From an archaeon (GTDB lineage: Archaea; Thermoproteota; Nitrososphaeria; Nitrososphaerales; UBA183), in the NCBI GenBank assembly GCA_021786335.1, contig JAJYNM010000045.1, forward strand, positions 1 through 17,632: a stretch of DNA of 17,632 nt. The letters run 5' to 3'. Under the pieces are notes generated by a model. That model saw only the letters and a program-made list of their open reading frames with translations, was not told the origin of the DNA and did no database searches. A program made the position numbers and the translations under genes. Each line of letters begins with the position of its first letter. Positions within the stretch are counted from its first letter, which is position 1. Positions 6,500 through 14,025 of the stretch are shown here, piece after piece.

Positions 6500-7668
6500 A
6501 TCTGATTGTAGAGGTGGTTCATCTTCTCCGCGTCAAAGACGACGGGGCTGTTGGTCCTGCCATACGTCTTCAGGCATTCGTCCGCAAGGTTCGGAAGATC
6601 AGCCTCCTTGACCCCCAACCCCTTCAGCGAACTAGGCACGCCGAGCTCAGCCAATATCTCCTTGACCTTCTGGGCGATGGCCTCACCCAGCATCTTCGGC
6701 TCCCTAGAGCCAGCGTCCACGCCGTACGCTTCGGCCAATCTCTGCATCTTCGGAGCGACGGCTTCGGCGTACCTTGCGATAATGTAGGGGAGAGGGATGC
6801 CACATGACACCCCGTGCGGCAGATTGAATCTTGTAGCTATCGTGTACCCTATGGAGTGGCCGTAGACCATCCGCGCGTGCAGGGCTATCCCGCCGAGCAG
6901 CGCCCCGAGGCTCATGGCCTCCCTGGCTTTCCTGTCGTTCCCGTCGGTGTATGCCTTCACCAAGTTGCCGGAAACCAGCTTGATTCCCTCCAACGCGGCA
7001 GCGTCTGTGATCACGTTCGCTTCGTCTGAAAGATACGCTTCGGTATTGTGGCTGAGCGCGTCGAGCCCGGTCGCCGCCGTCACGCTCCTCGGCATCGTAA
7101 TCGTAAGCTCGGGGTCTACGACGGCGACCGACGGCAGGAGCAGGGGGCTGTTTATCCACTGTTTGTGGCCTGCCACGGTGACCATCGATGTGACGGTGAG
7201 CTCGGCTCCGGTCCCGGCTGTGGTGGGCACCATGATCGAAGGGAGCGGCCTTCGGCCGAACAGGTTGTTTCCGACGTACTGCTTCGGAGGGCCGGGGTTT
7301 GTCGCGAACGCAGCGGCGACCTTCGCCATATCCATCGCGCTCCCGCCACCGACGCCGATGACGGCGTCAAAGATGTCTCTTCTGACCCGGTCTGCCACCG
7401 CCTCGGCCACCTCCAATCGCGGCTCGGCTTCCACCCCGTCGAACACCTCGAAGCGGGCGTCCCCCAGCTTGGCTGTCACCTTCTCGACTATGCCTGTCTT
7501 TACCATCACTCTGTCAGTCACTATGAGCGGCCTGTTAGCTGACAGCGCCCTGGCTTCTGCGGACAGCGCATCGAGAGAACCGAACCCGAACACCACTTTG
7601 GTAGGAAGGTAGAATGAAAAGCTCGTCGCGCTATCGCCTCCAGCTAGGACGACGGTGTGAAGTACCAC
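6478..7668 (-). CDS. Iron-containing (group III) alcohol dehydrogenase
   Basis: NAD(P)-dependent alcohol dehydrogenase of the Fe-ADH family, 396 aa. The N-terminal nucleotide-binding domain has GVGGGSAMDMAK (105-116) and the phosphate/nicotinamide loop PTTAGTGAE (148-156). The C-terminal helical metal domain has D203 and H207 (GLDALSHNTEAY), H271 (YGHSIGY) and H285 (LPHGVSCG), matching the Asp-His-His-His set and spacing of the family. Likely job: interconversion of an aldehyde and an alcohol such as lactaldehyde/glycolaldehyde, or a short semialdehyde; the substrate is inferred from context only. The start is taken as GTG 7668, overlapping the end of the aldehyde dehydrogenase gene by 25 nt, which indicates translational coupling. 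The conserved region begins around residue 16 (FSFYLPTKVVFGFG), so a slightly later start is possible. It is the middle gene of a three-gene operon. Confidence 0.9.
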   Translation of the reverse strand: MVLHTVVLAGGDSATSFSFYLPTKVVFGFGSLDALSAEARALSANRPLIVTDRVMVKTGIVEKVTAKLGDARFEVFDGVEAEPRLEVAEAVADRVRRDIFDAVIGVGGGSAMDMAKVAAAFATNPGPPKQYVGNNLFGRRPLPSIMVPTTAGTGAELTVTSMVTVAGHKQWINSPLLLPSVAVVDPELTITMPRSVTAATGLDALSHNTEAYLSDEANVITDAAALEGIKLVSGNLVKAYTDGNDRKAREAMSLGALLGGIALHARMVYGHSIGYTIATRFNLPHGVSCGIPLPYIIARYAEAVAPKMQRLAEAYGVDAGSREPKMLGEAIAQKVKEILAELGVPSSLKGLGVKEADLPNLADECLKTYGRTNSPVVFDAEKMNHLYNQMWQGIFE

Positions 7669-9116
7669 GGCCTGTCCGCGTAGGAGTAATCGATGAAGAC
7701 CGTCTTCTTCTCCGTAAAGTGTTCGATGGCTTCGTCCCCCAGCTCCCTGCCGAAACCCGAACTCTTGACTCCACCGAAAGGTGCGCCTACTTCGGGGCCG
7801 ACGGTCCCTTGGTTCACGAAGGTCAGGCCTGCGTCAATCTCATTGATGGCCTTGAACATTTTCCTGATGTCCTTCGTGTAGATTGCCGACGACAGGCCGT
7901 ACTCCGTGTCGTTCGCTATCTCAATGGCTTCGTCTACGTTCTCCGCTGAGATGATCGAAGCCACCGGCCCGAAGATTTCTTCCCGGGCTATCTTCATGTC
8001 GTTGGTCACCGAGCCGAAGACTGTCGGCTTTACAAAGTACCCTCGCTTCCTCTCTGGATCGCCGTAGGCCCCGCCTCCGCTGAGGAGCGCCGCCCCGTCA
8101 TGTTTCCCCGATTCTATGTACTCGAGAGCCTTCTCCTGCTGGGAGCGGCTAACGACTGGTCCGACCTCGACATCCTCCCTGAGGCCGTTGCCCACCACCA
8201 GCTTCGACGCGCCTTCAGCAAACGCACGGGAGAACCTGTCCAGGGCTCCTTTTTCTACGATGATGCGCGAAGCGGCAGTGCACTTTTGGCCTGCGCTGCT
8301 GAACGCAGCATAGAGCGCCGCATGCGCGGCGATTGAGATTTCCGCGTCGTCAGCCACTATGAGGGCGTTCTTGCCTCCCAGCTCCATGACCTGCTTGCGG
8401 AACATGGGCGCGTTGACCTCTGCGATATGCCTTCCCGTCGCGCTCTCCCCTGTGAACACAGTCATGTCCACCTTCTTGTTCCTGATGAGCGCCTCCCCGA
8501 CGTCCCCCCCTCCTCCGGTCACCATGTTCAGGACCCCCTTGGGCAGTCCTACCTTTTCGTATACCTTCACCAACTCGGCAGAAATCACGGCGCTGTTGGA
8601 GGCTGGCTTGAAGACCACGGTGTTCCCCGTAACCAGCGCAGGAGCTATCCCCCACATGCCAAGCGACGCGGGGTCGTTCCAGGGGGTGATCACGCCCACG
8701 ATGCCCACAGGCCTCCTCACGGTCATCGTGAACTTCTTGGGCTGCTCGCTGTCCACGACGTTGGAGTACATCCTGCGGGCCAGGCCGGAGAAGTAGATCG
8801 CCGAGGTGGCGGCGTTGCCGACCTCCCTCCTGGCTTCTTTGATGGGTTTGCCCACGTTGGTCACGTCAATCTTCGCCACGGCGTCCAGGTTCTCCCTGAT
8901 CAGCAGCCCTGCCTTCAGGACGTAGTCCGCCCGCTGGGCCGCCGGGGTGTCTCTCCAGCTCTTCTGAGCAGTCTCTGCGGCGTCAACGGCCGCCTTGACA
9001 TCATCGCCGTTCCCTTTTGGCACTCTGTCGAACTCTTCCCCCGTCGCAGGATTCACCGCGGCGAATTCCTGGCCCGAAGAAGATCCAACCCATTCTCCGT
9101 CAATGTACATTTTCAT
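7644..9116 (-). CDS. NAD(P)-dependent aldehyde dehydrogenase
   Basis: Full-length ALDH-superfamily enzyme, 490 aa from the ATG. Catalytic residues: C279 (SAGQKCTAAS), E245 (MELGGKN), oxyanion N147 (ITPWNDP) and cofactor K170 (FKPAS). The FTGESATGRHIAE loop and the IFGPVAS and C-terminal APFGGVKSSGFGRELG segments are also present. It oxidises an aldehyde to an acid. The branch (succinate-semialdehyde, glycolaldehyde, lactaldehyde or betaine-type) is not decided by sequence. It differs from the partial ALDH at the right edge, which has NFP in place of NDP after TPW. A TTG at 9137 is open in frame, but the TATA-like box at 9151-9158 puts transcription start near 9127. ATG 9116 is therefore chosen, preceded by a GGGTGG ribosome-binding-like motif. 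It is the first gene of the operon with the alcohol dehydrogenase and the broken dehydratase. Confidence 0.92.
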   Translation of the reverse strand: MKMYIDGEWVGSSSGQEFAAVNPATGEEFDRVPKGNGDDVKAAVDAAETAQKSWRDTPAAQRADYVLKAGLLIRENLDAVAKIDVTNVGKPIKEARREVGNAATSAIYFSGLARRMYSNVVDSEQPKKFTMTVRRPVGIVGVITPWNDPASLGMWGIAPALVTGNTVVFKPASNSAVISAELVKVYEKVGLPKGVLNMVTGGGGDVGEALIRNKKVDMTVFTGESATGRHIAEVNAPMFRKQVMELGGKNALIVADDAEISIAAHAALYAAFSSAGQKCTAASRIIVEKGALDRFSRAFAEGASKLVVGNGLREDVEVGPVVSRSQQEKALEYIESGKHDGAALLSGGGAYGDPERKRGYFVKPTVFGSVTNDMKIAREEIFGPVASIISAENVDEAIEIANDTEYGLSSAIYTKDIRKMFKAINEIDAGLTFVNQGTVGPEVGAPFGGVKSSGFGRELGDEAIEHFTEKKTVFIDYSYADRPWYFTPSS

Positions 9117-9150
9117 CTCATTCCACCCCGTTGGCAAAGCCGGGTGGCCA

Positions 9151-9158
9151 GTTTATAA
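9151..9158 (-). promoter_or_regulatory. TATA box of the aldehyde/alcohol dehydrogenase operon
   Basis: The minus strand reads TTATAAAC, the best TATA match in the window, about 38 nt upstream of ATG 9116. The predicted start near 9127 gives a leader of about 10 nt that still includes GGGTGG. The same patch reads TTTATAAC on the plus strand and could have served the parB-like gene before the IS separated them. Confidence 0.5.
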
Positions 9159-9286
9159 CAAAACACCCGAATCACTTACGGCGCGCGTCGTGTCTTTCCA
9201 GACGCGGCAGCGTCTCGCCCTCCTCGCGGTTCATCCTGCGGGACTGCCTCCCGTTGTCCGTCAGGCGGTCCGCGAAGACATTGTCT

Positions 9287-9301
9287 CAGGGCTTGATTCG
9301 G
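9287..9301 (+). repeat. Left copy of 15-bp direct repeat flanking the IS
   Basis: CAGGGCTTGATTCGG occurs here and again at 10341-10355 in the same orientation, just outside the inverted ends. This is what a target-site duplication looks like. Long duplications (up to about 15 bp) are known for IS481-family elements. Confidence 0.75.
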
Positions 9302-9329
9302 TGTAGTTTCCCGAAATGAGTTCGCCCCT
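9302..9329 (+). repeat. IS left terminal inverted repeat
   Basis: 28 nt beginning TGTAG, ending three bases short of the transposase stop codon at 9332. It matches the right-end repeat 21/28, with mismatches at repeat positions 2, 5, 7, 11, 17, 23 and 28. Confidence 0.65.
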
Positions 9330-9331
9330 CC

Positions 9332-10252
9332 CTAGCTCTTCTGGGCATGGTATACCTCCCCTGATTCCTCGTCTATGACCGTCCCTTCCTGAGGCATCTT
9401 CCTGACGAACGCCTGGTGTGGAGTCTCCACGACGTCCAGGTTAAGCGACATATGGGGCCTGACCTCGTTGTACCACCACATCAGCTCCTCCACGCTCCCG
9501 AATTCGCGCAGCTTCTCTTTGACTGTCCTGAAGAAACGTTCCACCTTCCCGTTCGTCTGGGGGTGCATCACCCTCGCGAGTATCTGTCTGATATCGTTCT
9601 CCACCAGGTACCTCTCGAAGAGGGTCGCCCCCTTCTCGCTCTCCTCCTTCTCGTTGGCGTAGAACTGGGCCCCCCTGTCCGTCAGGATCGACGCTGGCTT
9701 CCCATGCCTCTTCGTCGCCTCCTCCAGCACCTCCACCGAGCGCTCGGACGTCGCCTCGGGGAAGATGCCCCACCCGGTGACGTATCTGGACGCGTCGTCC
9801 AGGTACGCAATCATCCACCCCTTCCCGTCGATCAGGGTCCAGTCGGTGTGCCACATGGAGTTCGAGTACCTCCTCTCGTACCTGACCCAGCTCCTCCTCG
9901 CCTGCTTCCTTGGCTCGTCCTTTGCCAGCCCCATCGCCTTCAGGACCACGTGGATGCGATTGTGTGGTATATGCGTACCGTAGTGGATGTCGATCAGCGG
10001 TTCGAGCGCCAGCGCGTTGACTCTGAACCTTGCGTATGCCCTCCCTACGAGCTCCTTCAGCTCGTCGCTGGTGTTCACGCGTCTCCTCCCGGGCCTATTG
10101 AGCGATGGGACAGACCCGGTCGCCCTGTATGCCGCCCAGAGGCTCTGGACCCTCCTGACCGAGACCTTCATCGAGTCTGCTATCCTCTGGTTGGCGGATC
10201 CCTTCTCCTTCTGTCTGATGATCCACTCCACCTTCACGGGGTCCAGCTTCAT
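9332..10252 (-). CDS. IS481-like DDE transposase
   Basis: Transposase of 306 aa, full length for the family. An N-terminal helix-turn-helix region (about 5-60) contains a KGSANQRIADSMKVSVRRVQ segment that would bind the element ends. An rve-type RNase H core follows. The DDE acids are visible: D137 (MWHTDWTLI), D192 (ILTDRGAQF) and E238 (HPQTNGKVERFFRTV). An insert of charged residues (EKEESEKGATLFERYL) stretches the D192-E238 spacing to 46. The C-terminal WWYNEVRPHMSLN matches the usual W-YN-RPH-L ending. ATG start. No frameshift is seen, so it may still be active. The gene fills nearly the whole element. Confidence 0.9.
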   Translation of the reverse strand: MKLDPVKVEWIIRQKEKGSANQRIADSMKVSVRRVQSLWAAYRATGSVPSLNRPGRRRVNTSDELKELVGRAYARFRVNALALEPLIDIHYGTHIPHNRIHVVLKAMGLAKDEPRKQARRSWVRYERRYSNSMWHTDWTLIDGKGWMIAYLDDASRYVTGWGIFPEATSERSVEVLEEATKRHGKPASILTDRGAQFYANEKEESEKGATLFERYLVENDIRQILARVMHPQTNGKVERFFRTVKEKLREFGSVEELMWWYNEVRPHMSLNLDVVETPHQAFVRKMPQEGTVIDEESGEVYHAQKS

Positions 10253-10311
10253 GTAGACGTGATAGCGTCTCCCCCTGCTCCATACCCACCTAGCCCCAAC
10301 CGTCTTTGCCA

Positions 10312-10339
10312 GGGGGTGAACTAATTTCAGGATAATAGA
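10312..10339 (-). repeat. IS right terminal inverted repeat
   Basis: Reverse-complement partner of the left end. The most conserved core is GAAAT-AGTTC-CCCC, present in both ends. Confidence 0.65.
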
Positions 10340-10340
10340 A

Positions 10341-10355
10341 CAGGGCTTGATTCGG
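10341..10355 (+). repeat. Right copy of 15-bp target duplication
   Basis: CAGGGCTTGATTCGG, identical to 9287-9301. It contains the TTG (10347) that is now the first possible start codon of the parB-like gene, so the insertion point is at that gene's very 5' end. Confidence 0.75.
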
Positions 10356-11315
10356 GAGAAGACTCAAATAACCTGCCGCGAACTAAAAGGAGTGCTACAG
10401 AACCTCTCGAGGGGGTTCTTCGAAGACGTGGAGACGAAGCGGATCAGATATTCAAGGCGTCCTTTAAGGAATGAATCCGGCATAACTGAGGAACTTCTTC
10501 TCTCGGTAGCCGAAAAGGGCCTAGTGCAGCCCATCGTCGTGAGGCCCTTGAGAGAGGAAGATGGGTTCGAAGTCGTGGCGGGGAACAGGAGACTGCAGGC
10601 GTGCAAGACGCTAGGGCTAAGAAAGATACCTTGCCACGTGATAGAACTTGACGACAAGGAAGCCTACGAGATGTCCCTCGTCGAGAACCTGCAGCGACGA
10701 ACCCTCAACCCGATAGAAGAAGCCAAGGCGTTTAAAAGCTACGTGGACGAGTATGGTTACGGCAGTGAGACGACCCTCGCGCGCACTCTGGGGAAGAGTC
10801 CATCCTACGTGAGCAGGAGGATCGCGCTCCTGAAGATGCCCGCCAACGTCCAGGACAGACTTTTGCGCGGCGCAAAAGTCAGTCTGACACAGGAACTCTT
10901 TTCTTTAAACGAGGACGATAAAAACGCCCTGGCCGCATTTATAGCTGAGAACCAACATCTGGCGAGAGACGATGTAAGGCTCGTCGCACAGCTCATCAAA
11001 AGGGGCGAAGGGATTAATCTGGCGAGAGCACCTCTTTCCGGTTACGCTGAAGAAGAAGCCCGCCGACACTACCTCGAGAGGGTCGTAGGAAAGTTCATCT
11101 CTATTCTTGAGGTCTGTGAGATGAGGTTGGATGAAGTACTAGACAACCTCGAGAAAGACGAATGGGTCCTAAGGGAAATCCTAGCCCAGCAAAGGATGTT
11201 GATACACGACCAGATTGACAGCCTGATGAAACTTAGACGGAGGTTCCGCCGTCACATGCCCCCCACCGAGGCGCCCTCTCTTGGGCACGTGGGTCCTCGC
11301 AACAGGCGCTCCTGA
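10347..11315 (+). CDS. ParB/Spo0J-like partition protein
   Basis: 322 aa. The N-terminal ParB nuclease/CTPase-type domain shows box I (VAEKGLVQPIVVRPL, 54-68), box II (VAGNRRLQACKTLGLRKIPC, 77-96) and box III (ENLQRRTLNPIEEAKAF, 113-129). A helix-turn-helix follows (TTLARTLGKSPSYVSRRIALL, 142-162). The C-terminal part (about 235-300) is helical and charged, and ends in a basic region. Bacterial ParB binds parS sites and slides as a CTP clamp to organise DNA segregation. Related proteins also act as regulators. No ParA, SMC or plasmid replication gene is in the window. The IS sits directly before the TTG, and without it the frame stays open upstream to further TTG codons at 9281 and 9254. The present protein may therefore be N-terminally shortened, although all three core boxes remain. 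Expression would need a new promoter from the IS end. Confidence 0.85.
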   Translation: MIREKTQITCRELKGVLQNLSRGFFEDVETKRIRYSRRPLRNESGITEELLLSVAEKGLVQPIVVRPLREEDGFEVVAGNRRLQACKTLGLRKIPCHVIELDDKEAYEMSLVENLQRRTLNPIEEAKAFKSYVDEYGYGSETTLARTLGKSPSYVSRRIALLKMPANVQDRLLRGAKVSLTQELFSLNEDDKNALAAFIAENQHLARDDVRLVAQLIKRGEGINLARAPLSGYAEEEARRHYLERVVGKFISILEVCEMRLDEVLDNLEKDEWVLREILAQQRMLIHDQIDSLMKLRRRFRRHMPPTEAPSLGHVGPRNRRS

Positions 11316-11605
11316 CCGATCTGACCTTCGAGAATCGTGGATGTGTGACGAAGCTCGCCCCGCTGTCTCGTCTCGATGCGGCCGTCTTCGTTTATGCGAC
11401 CGCCGTACTAGACGGGCGCAGCCCTGCCTGCATGCCCGCGACTAGATCTGGAGCTGCCCGTTCCTCTTGTCAAGCACGGTCGTCAAGGACGAAGGCATCA
11501 GCAGGGAGGACAAGATAGACAGGGTAAAGTTCCGCATCGGGCTGTGACACAACCTGTTCGCCGTCTACCCATAGTGGGTTTGTCCAATGCCTGAAAACCG
11601 TTGAA
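11316..11605 (+). other. 290-bp stretch with possible gene remnant
   Basis: No intact gene. One plus-strand frame (11446-11574) reads IWSCPFLLSSTVVKDEG, then ISREDKIDRVKFRIGL, a TGA at 11545, and HNLFAVYP before a TAG. The wording is protein-like (charged helix, then hydrophobic strand) and may be the tail of a lost gene. I do not recognise it. Another frame upstream (about 11347-11430) also looks weakly protein-like. No tRNA-like or terminator structure was seen. Confidence 0.25.
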
Positions 11606-11608
11606 ATG

Positions 11609-11617
11609 CTATTATTT
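11609..11617 (+). promoter_or_regulatory. TATA-like box for the sugar transporter genes
   Basis: CTATTATTT is centred about 32 nt before TTG 11645. It overlaps the upstream ATG (11606) that would otherwise look like the start, which argues that translation begins at the TTG. Confidence 0.35.
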
Positions 11618-11644
11618 CGGTTGAACGCAAGCTTGAGCGAAAAA

Positions 11645-13123
11645 TTGGCCGAAAGAACAGCGATTACTCGAACTGTCACTGTTGGAATCATAATCGTCAT
11701 CCTCGTCATCGCCGCCGCACTCGGAATCTTCCTGGCGACAACCTCATCTCACAGCACTACCACAACAGGGCTTTCCACAACAAGCACCACGCAGACAACA
11801 CAGTCGTCCTTCGCATATCCGGTAGTAACGAACGTCCCGCAGAACCTGACGGACGCGTTCTATCCCGCAACCCCGGTGACCTTATCAATGTACGAGTGGA
11901 GCGGAATACCTCCGCAGTACATGATCCAGCAATTCGAAGCCGCTTTCCCCAACATCCACATCCAGAGCACACCTAACCAAGACGTTTCGGGGCTCCTGAG
12001 CGCGTTGGACACCCACCAACACGTCTACGATGGGTTCAGGGTGCTGTACTCTCTCCTGCCTCAGGAGGTGTCGACTGGTGAAGTGATGAACATCGGACCT
12101 TGGTTCAACCAGTATCTCGGGTACCTGAAACAGCAGATAACCCCGGCTGCGTTCAAGCTGGTGTCTGCTGGGAATACGGGAGCGATGTACTGCATCCCTG
12201 AAGACTTCGCCCCAGTCGCCCTTGACTATAGGGCAGACATATTCAACAAATACGGCCTGACCGTCCCGACAACCTGGGCACAATTCGCACAGGACGCAGC
12301 GAAACTCCACACGGAGAACAGCTCAATCTACATGACCATCTTTCCACCCAACGAGCCGTCGTCCGACCTGATGGCTCTCTTCTCTCAGGGCGGGGGGAAC
12401 ATGATCGTACCGGCGGGGAACAATTCGTGGAATGTGGTCATCAACAGCACCAAGAACATCAACGTGATTAACTTCTGGGGCAACCTGATATCAGCTGGCT
12501 CTGTAACTGCAATGAACCTATACACGCCCCAGTATGACCAGATGCTAACCGAAGGGCAGATTGCATCGTTCGTCACAGCTGCAGCCTGGTATCCAGGCTA
12601 CCTCATCGAGCCCGCAGCACCAAAGGAGGCAGGACTCTGGCGGGTGGCTAACATGCCCCAATGGAACTCGACGGGACCCTTCGTCTCGGGACAGATCTCC
12701 GCTAGTTGCATTGGCGTCACAGCGAACTCAGTTGATCCGCGCGCGACATTCCTCTACGCATTCTACACGACCCAGACTCCTCAGGTGTTGCCGTGGATGT
12801 GGGTGAACGAAGGCCAGTGGACCTCTAACACCTACAACCTGGCTAACCTCAAGTATCCCAACGGATCGTCGGTCTTCTTGAGCAACGCCTCTTACTTCGG
12901 AGGACAAGACATCGGGCAGGTGTACCTGTACGCGCAGGAACACATGCCTACCCAGTGGGTATGGAGCCCGTTCCAGATCACCATCCAGACAATCCTGCAG
13001 GAGCAGATCACTGAGGCTGCTGCCGGGCAAATCACATTCGCTAGCGCACTTCAAAACACAGAAACAATCATGATCCAATACGTGCAGTCGAGTGGCGGCA
13101 CAGTCGTGGGAGTCGGCCACTAA
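11645..13123 (+). CDS. Sugar ABC transporter substrate-binding protein (CUT1 type)
   Basis: Extracellular solute-binding protein, 492 aa from TTG 11645. Residues 11-31 form a membrane anchor (VTVGIIIVILVIAAALGIFLA). A Ser/Thr linker (about 32-55, rich in TTTT and TTST) follows, typical of archaeal binding proteins and often glycosylated. The rest is a family-1 type binding lobe pair: VTLSMYEWSGIPPQYMIQQF and FEAAFPNIHI near the start, the CIPEDFAPVALDYRADIFNKYGL segment typical of the fold, then VPTTWAQFAQDAAKL. Many Trp and Tyr residues are consistent with carbohydrate stacking, though the sugar is not readable. Bacterial-style Cys lipidation is absent. ATG 11606 would add 13 residues, but it lies inside the TATA-like box, and homologues usually start just before AITRTVT. 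It is the first gene of an operon with two permeases. Confidence 0.88.
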   Translation: MAERTAITRTVTVGIIIVILVIAAALGIFLATTSSHSTTTTGLSTTSTTQTTQSSFAYPVVTNVPQNLTDAFYPATPVTLSMYEWSGIPPQYMIQQFEAAFPNIHIQSTPNQDVSGLLSALDTHQHVYDGFRVLYSLLPQEVSTGEVMNIGPWFNQYLGYLKQQITPAAFKLVSAGNTGAMYCIPEDFAPVALDYRADIFNKYGLTVPTTWAQFAQDAAKLHTENSSIYMTIFPPNEPSSDLMALFSQGGGNMIVPAGNNSWNVVINSTKNINVINFWGNLISAGSVTAMNLYTPQYDQMLTEGQIASFVTAAAWYPGYLIEPAAPKEAGLWRVANMPQWNSTGPFVSGQISASCIGVTANSVDPRATFLYAFYTTQTPQVLPWMWVNEGQWTSNTYNLANLKYPNGSSVFLSNASYFGGQDIGQVYLYAQEHMPTQWVWSPFQITIQTILQEQITEAAAGQITFASALQNTETIMIQYVQSSGGTVVGVGH

Positions 13124-13151
13124 GCACCAAATCGGTCACGAGAATCGTAAG

Positions 13152-14021
13152 GTGCTAAAGTTGGCCAGACTCGCCCACCTTTTTTTCCTGCTCCCTTTCC
13201 TCACTCTGTTCTTCCTGTTCGTGATCACCCCGATATTCTACACGTTCGGGCTTAGCTTCTTCAACGCCTCCGTCGCACAGACGAGCCTCTTCACAAACTA
13301 TGTGGGGGGGACGCAGTACGCCCGCGTCCTAGGGGACAGCAACTTTTGGGGAGGATACGAGACCATGCTCTACTTTACGCTGCTCTGGGTGCCTCTCATG
13401 TTCGTCCTGTCTTTCCTCATAGCGCTGTTCTTGGATTCAAGAAGAGGCAAGCTCGGGTCGCTGGGGAAGGTGATGGTCTTCCTCCCGTACGGCGTGCCAA
13501 CCGTAATCGGGACCCTGATGTGGGGCTACATGTACACGCCGGGAGCTCCCATGGGTTCGCTTTACGCTCTGATAGGTCTGGGGAACCAAGCCCTGGCGCC
13601 AGGCTACATCATCTACGCGATGCTCAACATCATAGTGTGGGAGTGGGTAGGATACAACGTGGTGATACTTCTGGCGGGGCTCGGCGCCATTCCGAAGACG
13701 CTCTATGACGCGGCGAGGCTCGACGGCGCTTCTTCCTGGCAGGTCACTCGCCACGTGAAGCTCCCGATGCTCAAGAAGTATTTTGCGTTCATAGCCATGC
13801 TCGCGATAATCGGGGACCAGTTGCTGTTCAACGAGCCCTTCACCCTGTCCAATCTGAGCAGCGTCCCATTCGGCTTCACGCCAAACTTGTACATATTTCA
13901 CGTGACGTACTTCCTTTCGGAGTTCAACTACGCCGCTGCGATCGCCTTTGTGCTCATCGCGATGTCTTTCGTGGTTGCGGTCATAGGAGTCCGCTTCTTC
14001 ATGCCTGAAAAGAGTCGGTGA
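13152..14021 (+). CDS. Sugar ABC transporter permease (MalF-like)
   Basis: Inner permease subunit with six or more membrane segments, the first at LFFLLPFLTLFFLFVITPIF. The EAA loop that contacts the ATPase is clear: LYDAARLDGASSWQVTRHVKLPML. Length (289 aa from GTG 13152) is normal for a MalF-type subunit lacking the large periplasmic loop. Start choice is uncertain. GTG 13092 is open but overlaps the binding-protein gene by 32 nt. TTG 13161 has GGTG 6 nt upstream. GTG 13152 keeps the basic residues before the first segment. It lies 28 nt after the binding protein and overlaps the ribosome binding site of the next permease. Confidence 0.88.
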   Translation: MLKLARLAHLFFLLPFLTLFFLFVITPIFYTFGLSFFNASVAQTSLFTNYVGGTQYARVLGDSNFWGGYETMLYFTLLWVPLMFVLSFLIALFLDSRRGKLGSLGKVMVFLPYGVPTVIGTLMWGYMYTPGAPMGSLYALIGLGNQALAPGYIIYAMLNIIVWEWVGYNVVILLAGLGAIPKTLYDAARLDGASSWQVTRHVKLPMLKKYFAFIAMLAIIGDQLLFNEPFTLSNLSSVPFGFTPNLYIFHVTYFLSEFNYAAAIAFVLIAMSFVVAVIGVRFFMPEKSR

Positions 14022-14022
14022 T
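14017..14022 (+). promoter_or_regulatory. GGTGAT ribosome binding site overlapping a stop codon
   Basis: GGTGAT spans the TGA stop of the upstream permease (14019-14021) and lies 3 nt before the TTG start of the next permease. The arrangement implies translational coupling. Confidence 0.55.
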
Positions 14023-14025
14023 GAG

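Larger units (their letters stand above)
9302..10340. mobile_element. IS481-like insertion sequence, about 1.04 kb
   Basis: Complete element: one transposase gene between imperfect terminal inverted repeats. The left end (9302-9329, beginning TGTAGTTTCCCGAAATGAG) matches the complement of the right end (10339 back to 10312, beginning TCTATTATCCTGAAATTAG) at 21 of 28 positions. One extra base at 10340 lies between the right repeat and the duplicated target. The exact 15-bp duplication suggests fairly recent insertion. Excising 9302-10355 rejoins the parB-like frame to upstream sequence in frame and without a stop. I cannot name the element. Confidence 0.8.

Noticed and set aside
6914..7612. 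Plus-strand open frame of 232 codons with hydrophobic Ser/Ala/Val-rich translation
   Set aside because: It is the antisense shadow of the iron-type alcohol dehydrogenase, whose metal ligands are all present on the other strand.
9017..9319. Small plus-strand open frame in the spacer left of the IS
   Set aside because: Most of it is antisense to the aldehyde dehydrogenase gene and low in protein-like character. Only its last part matters, as the in-phase upstream extension of the parB-like frame.
9416..10324. Plus-strand open frame of about 300 codons antisense to the transposase
   Set aside because: The translation is Pro/Arg/Leu-rich with no recognisable fold, and the minus strand encodes a complete DDE transposase.
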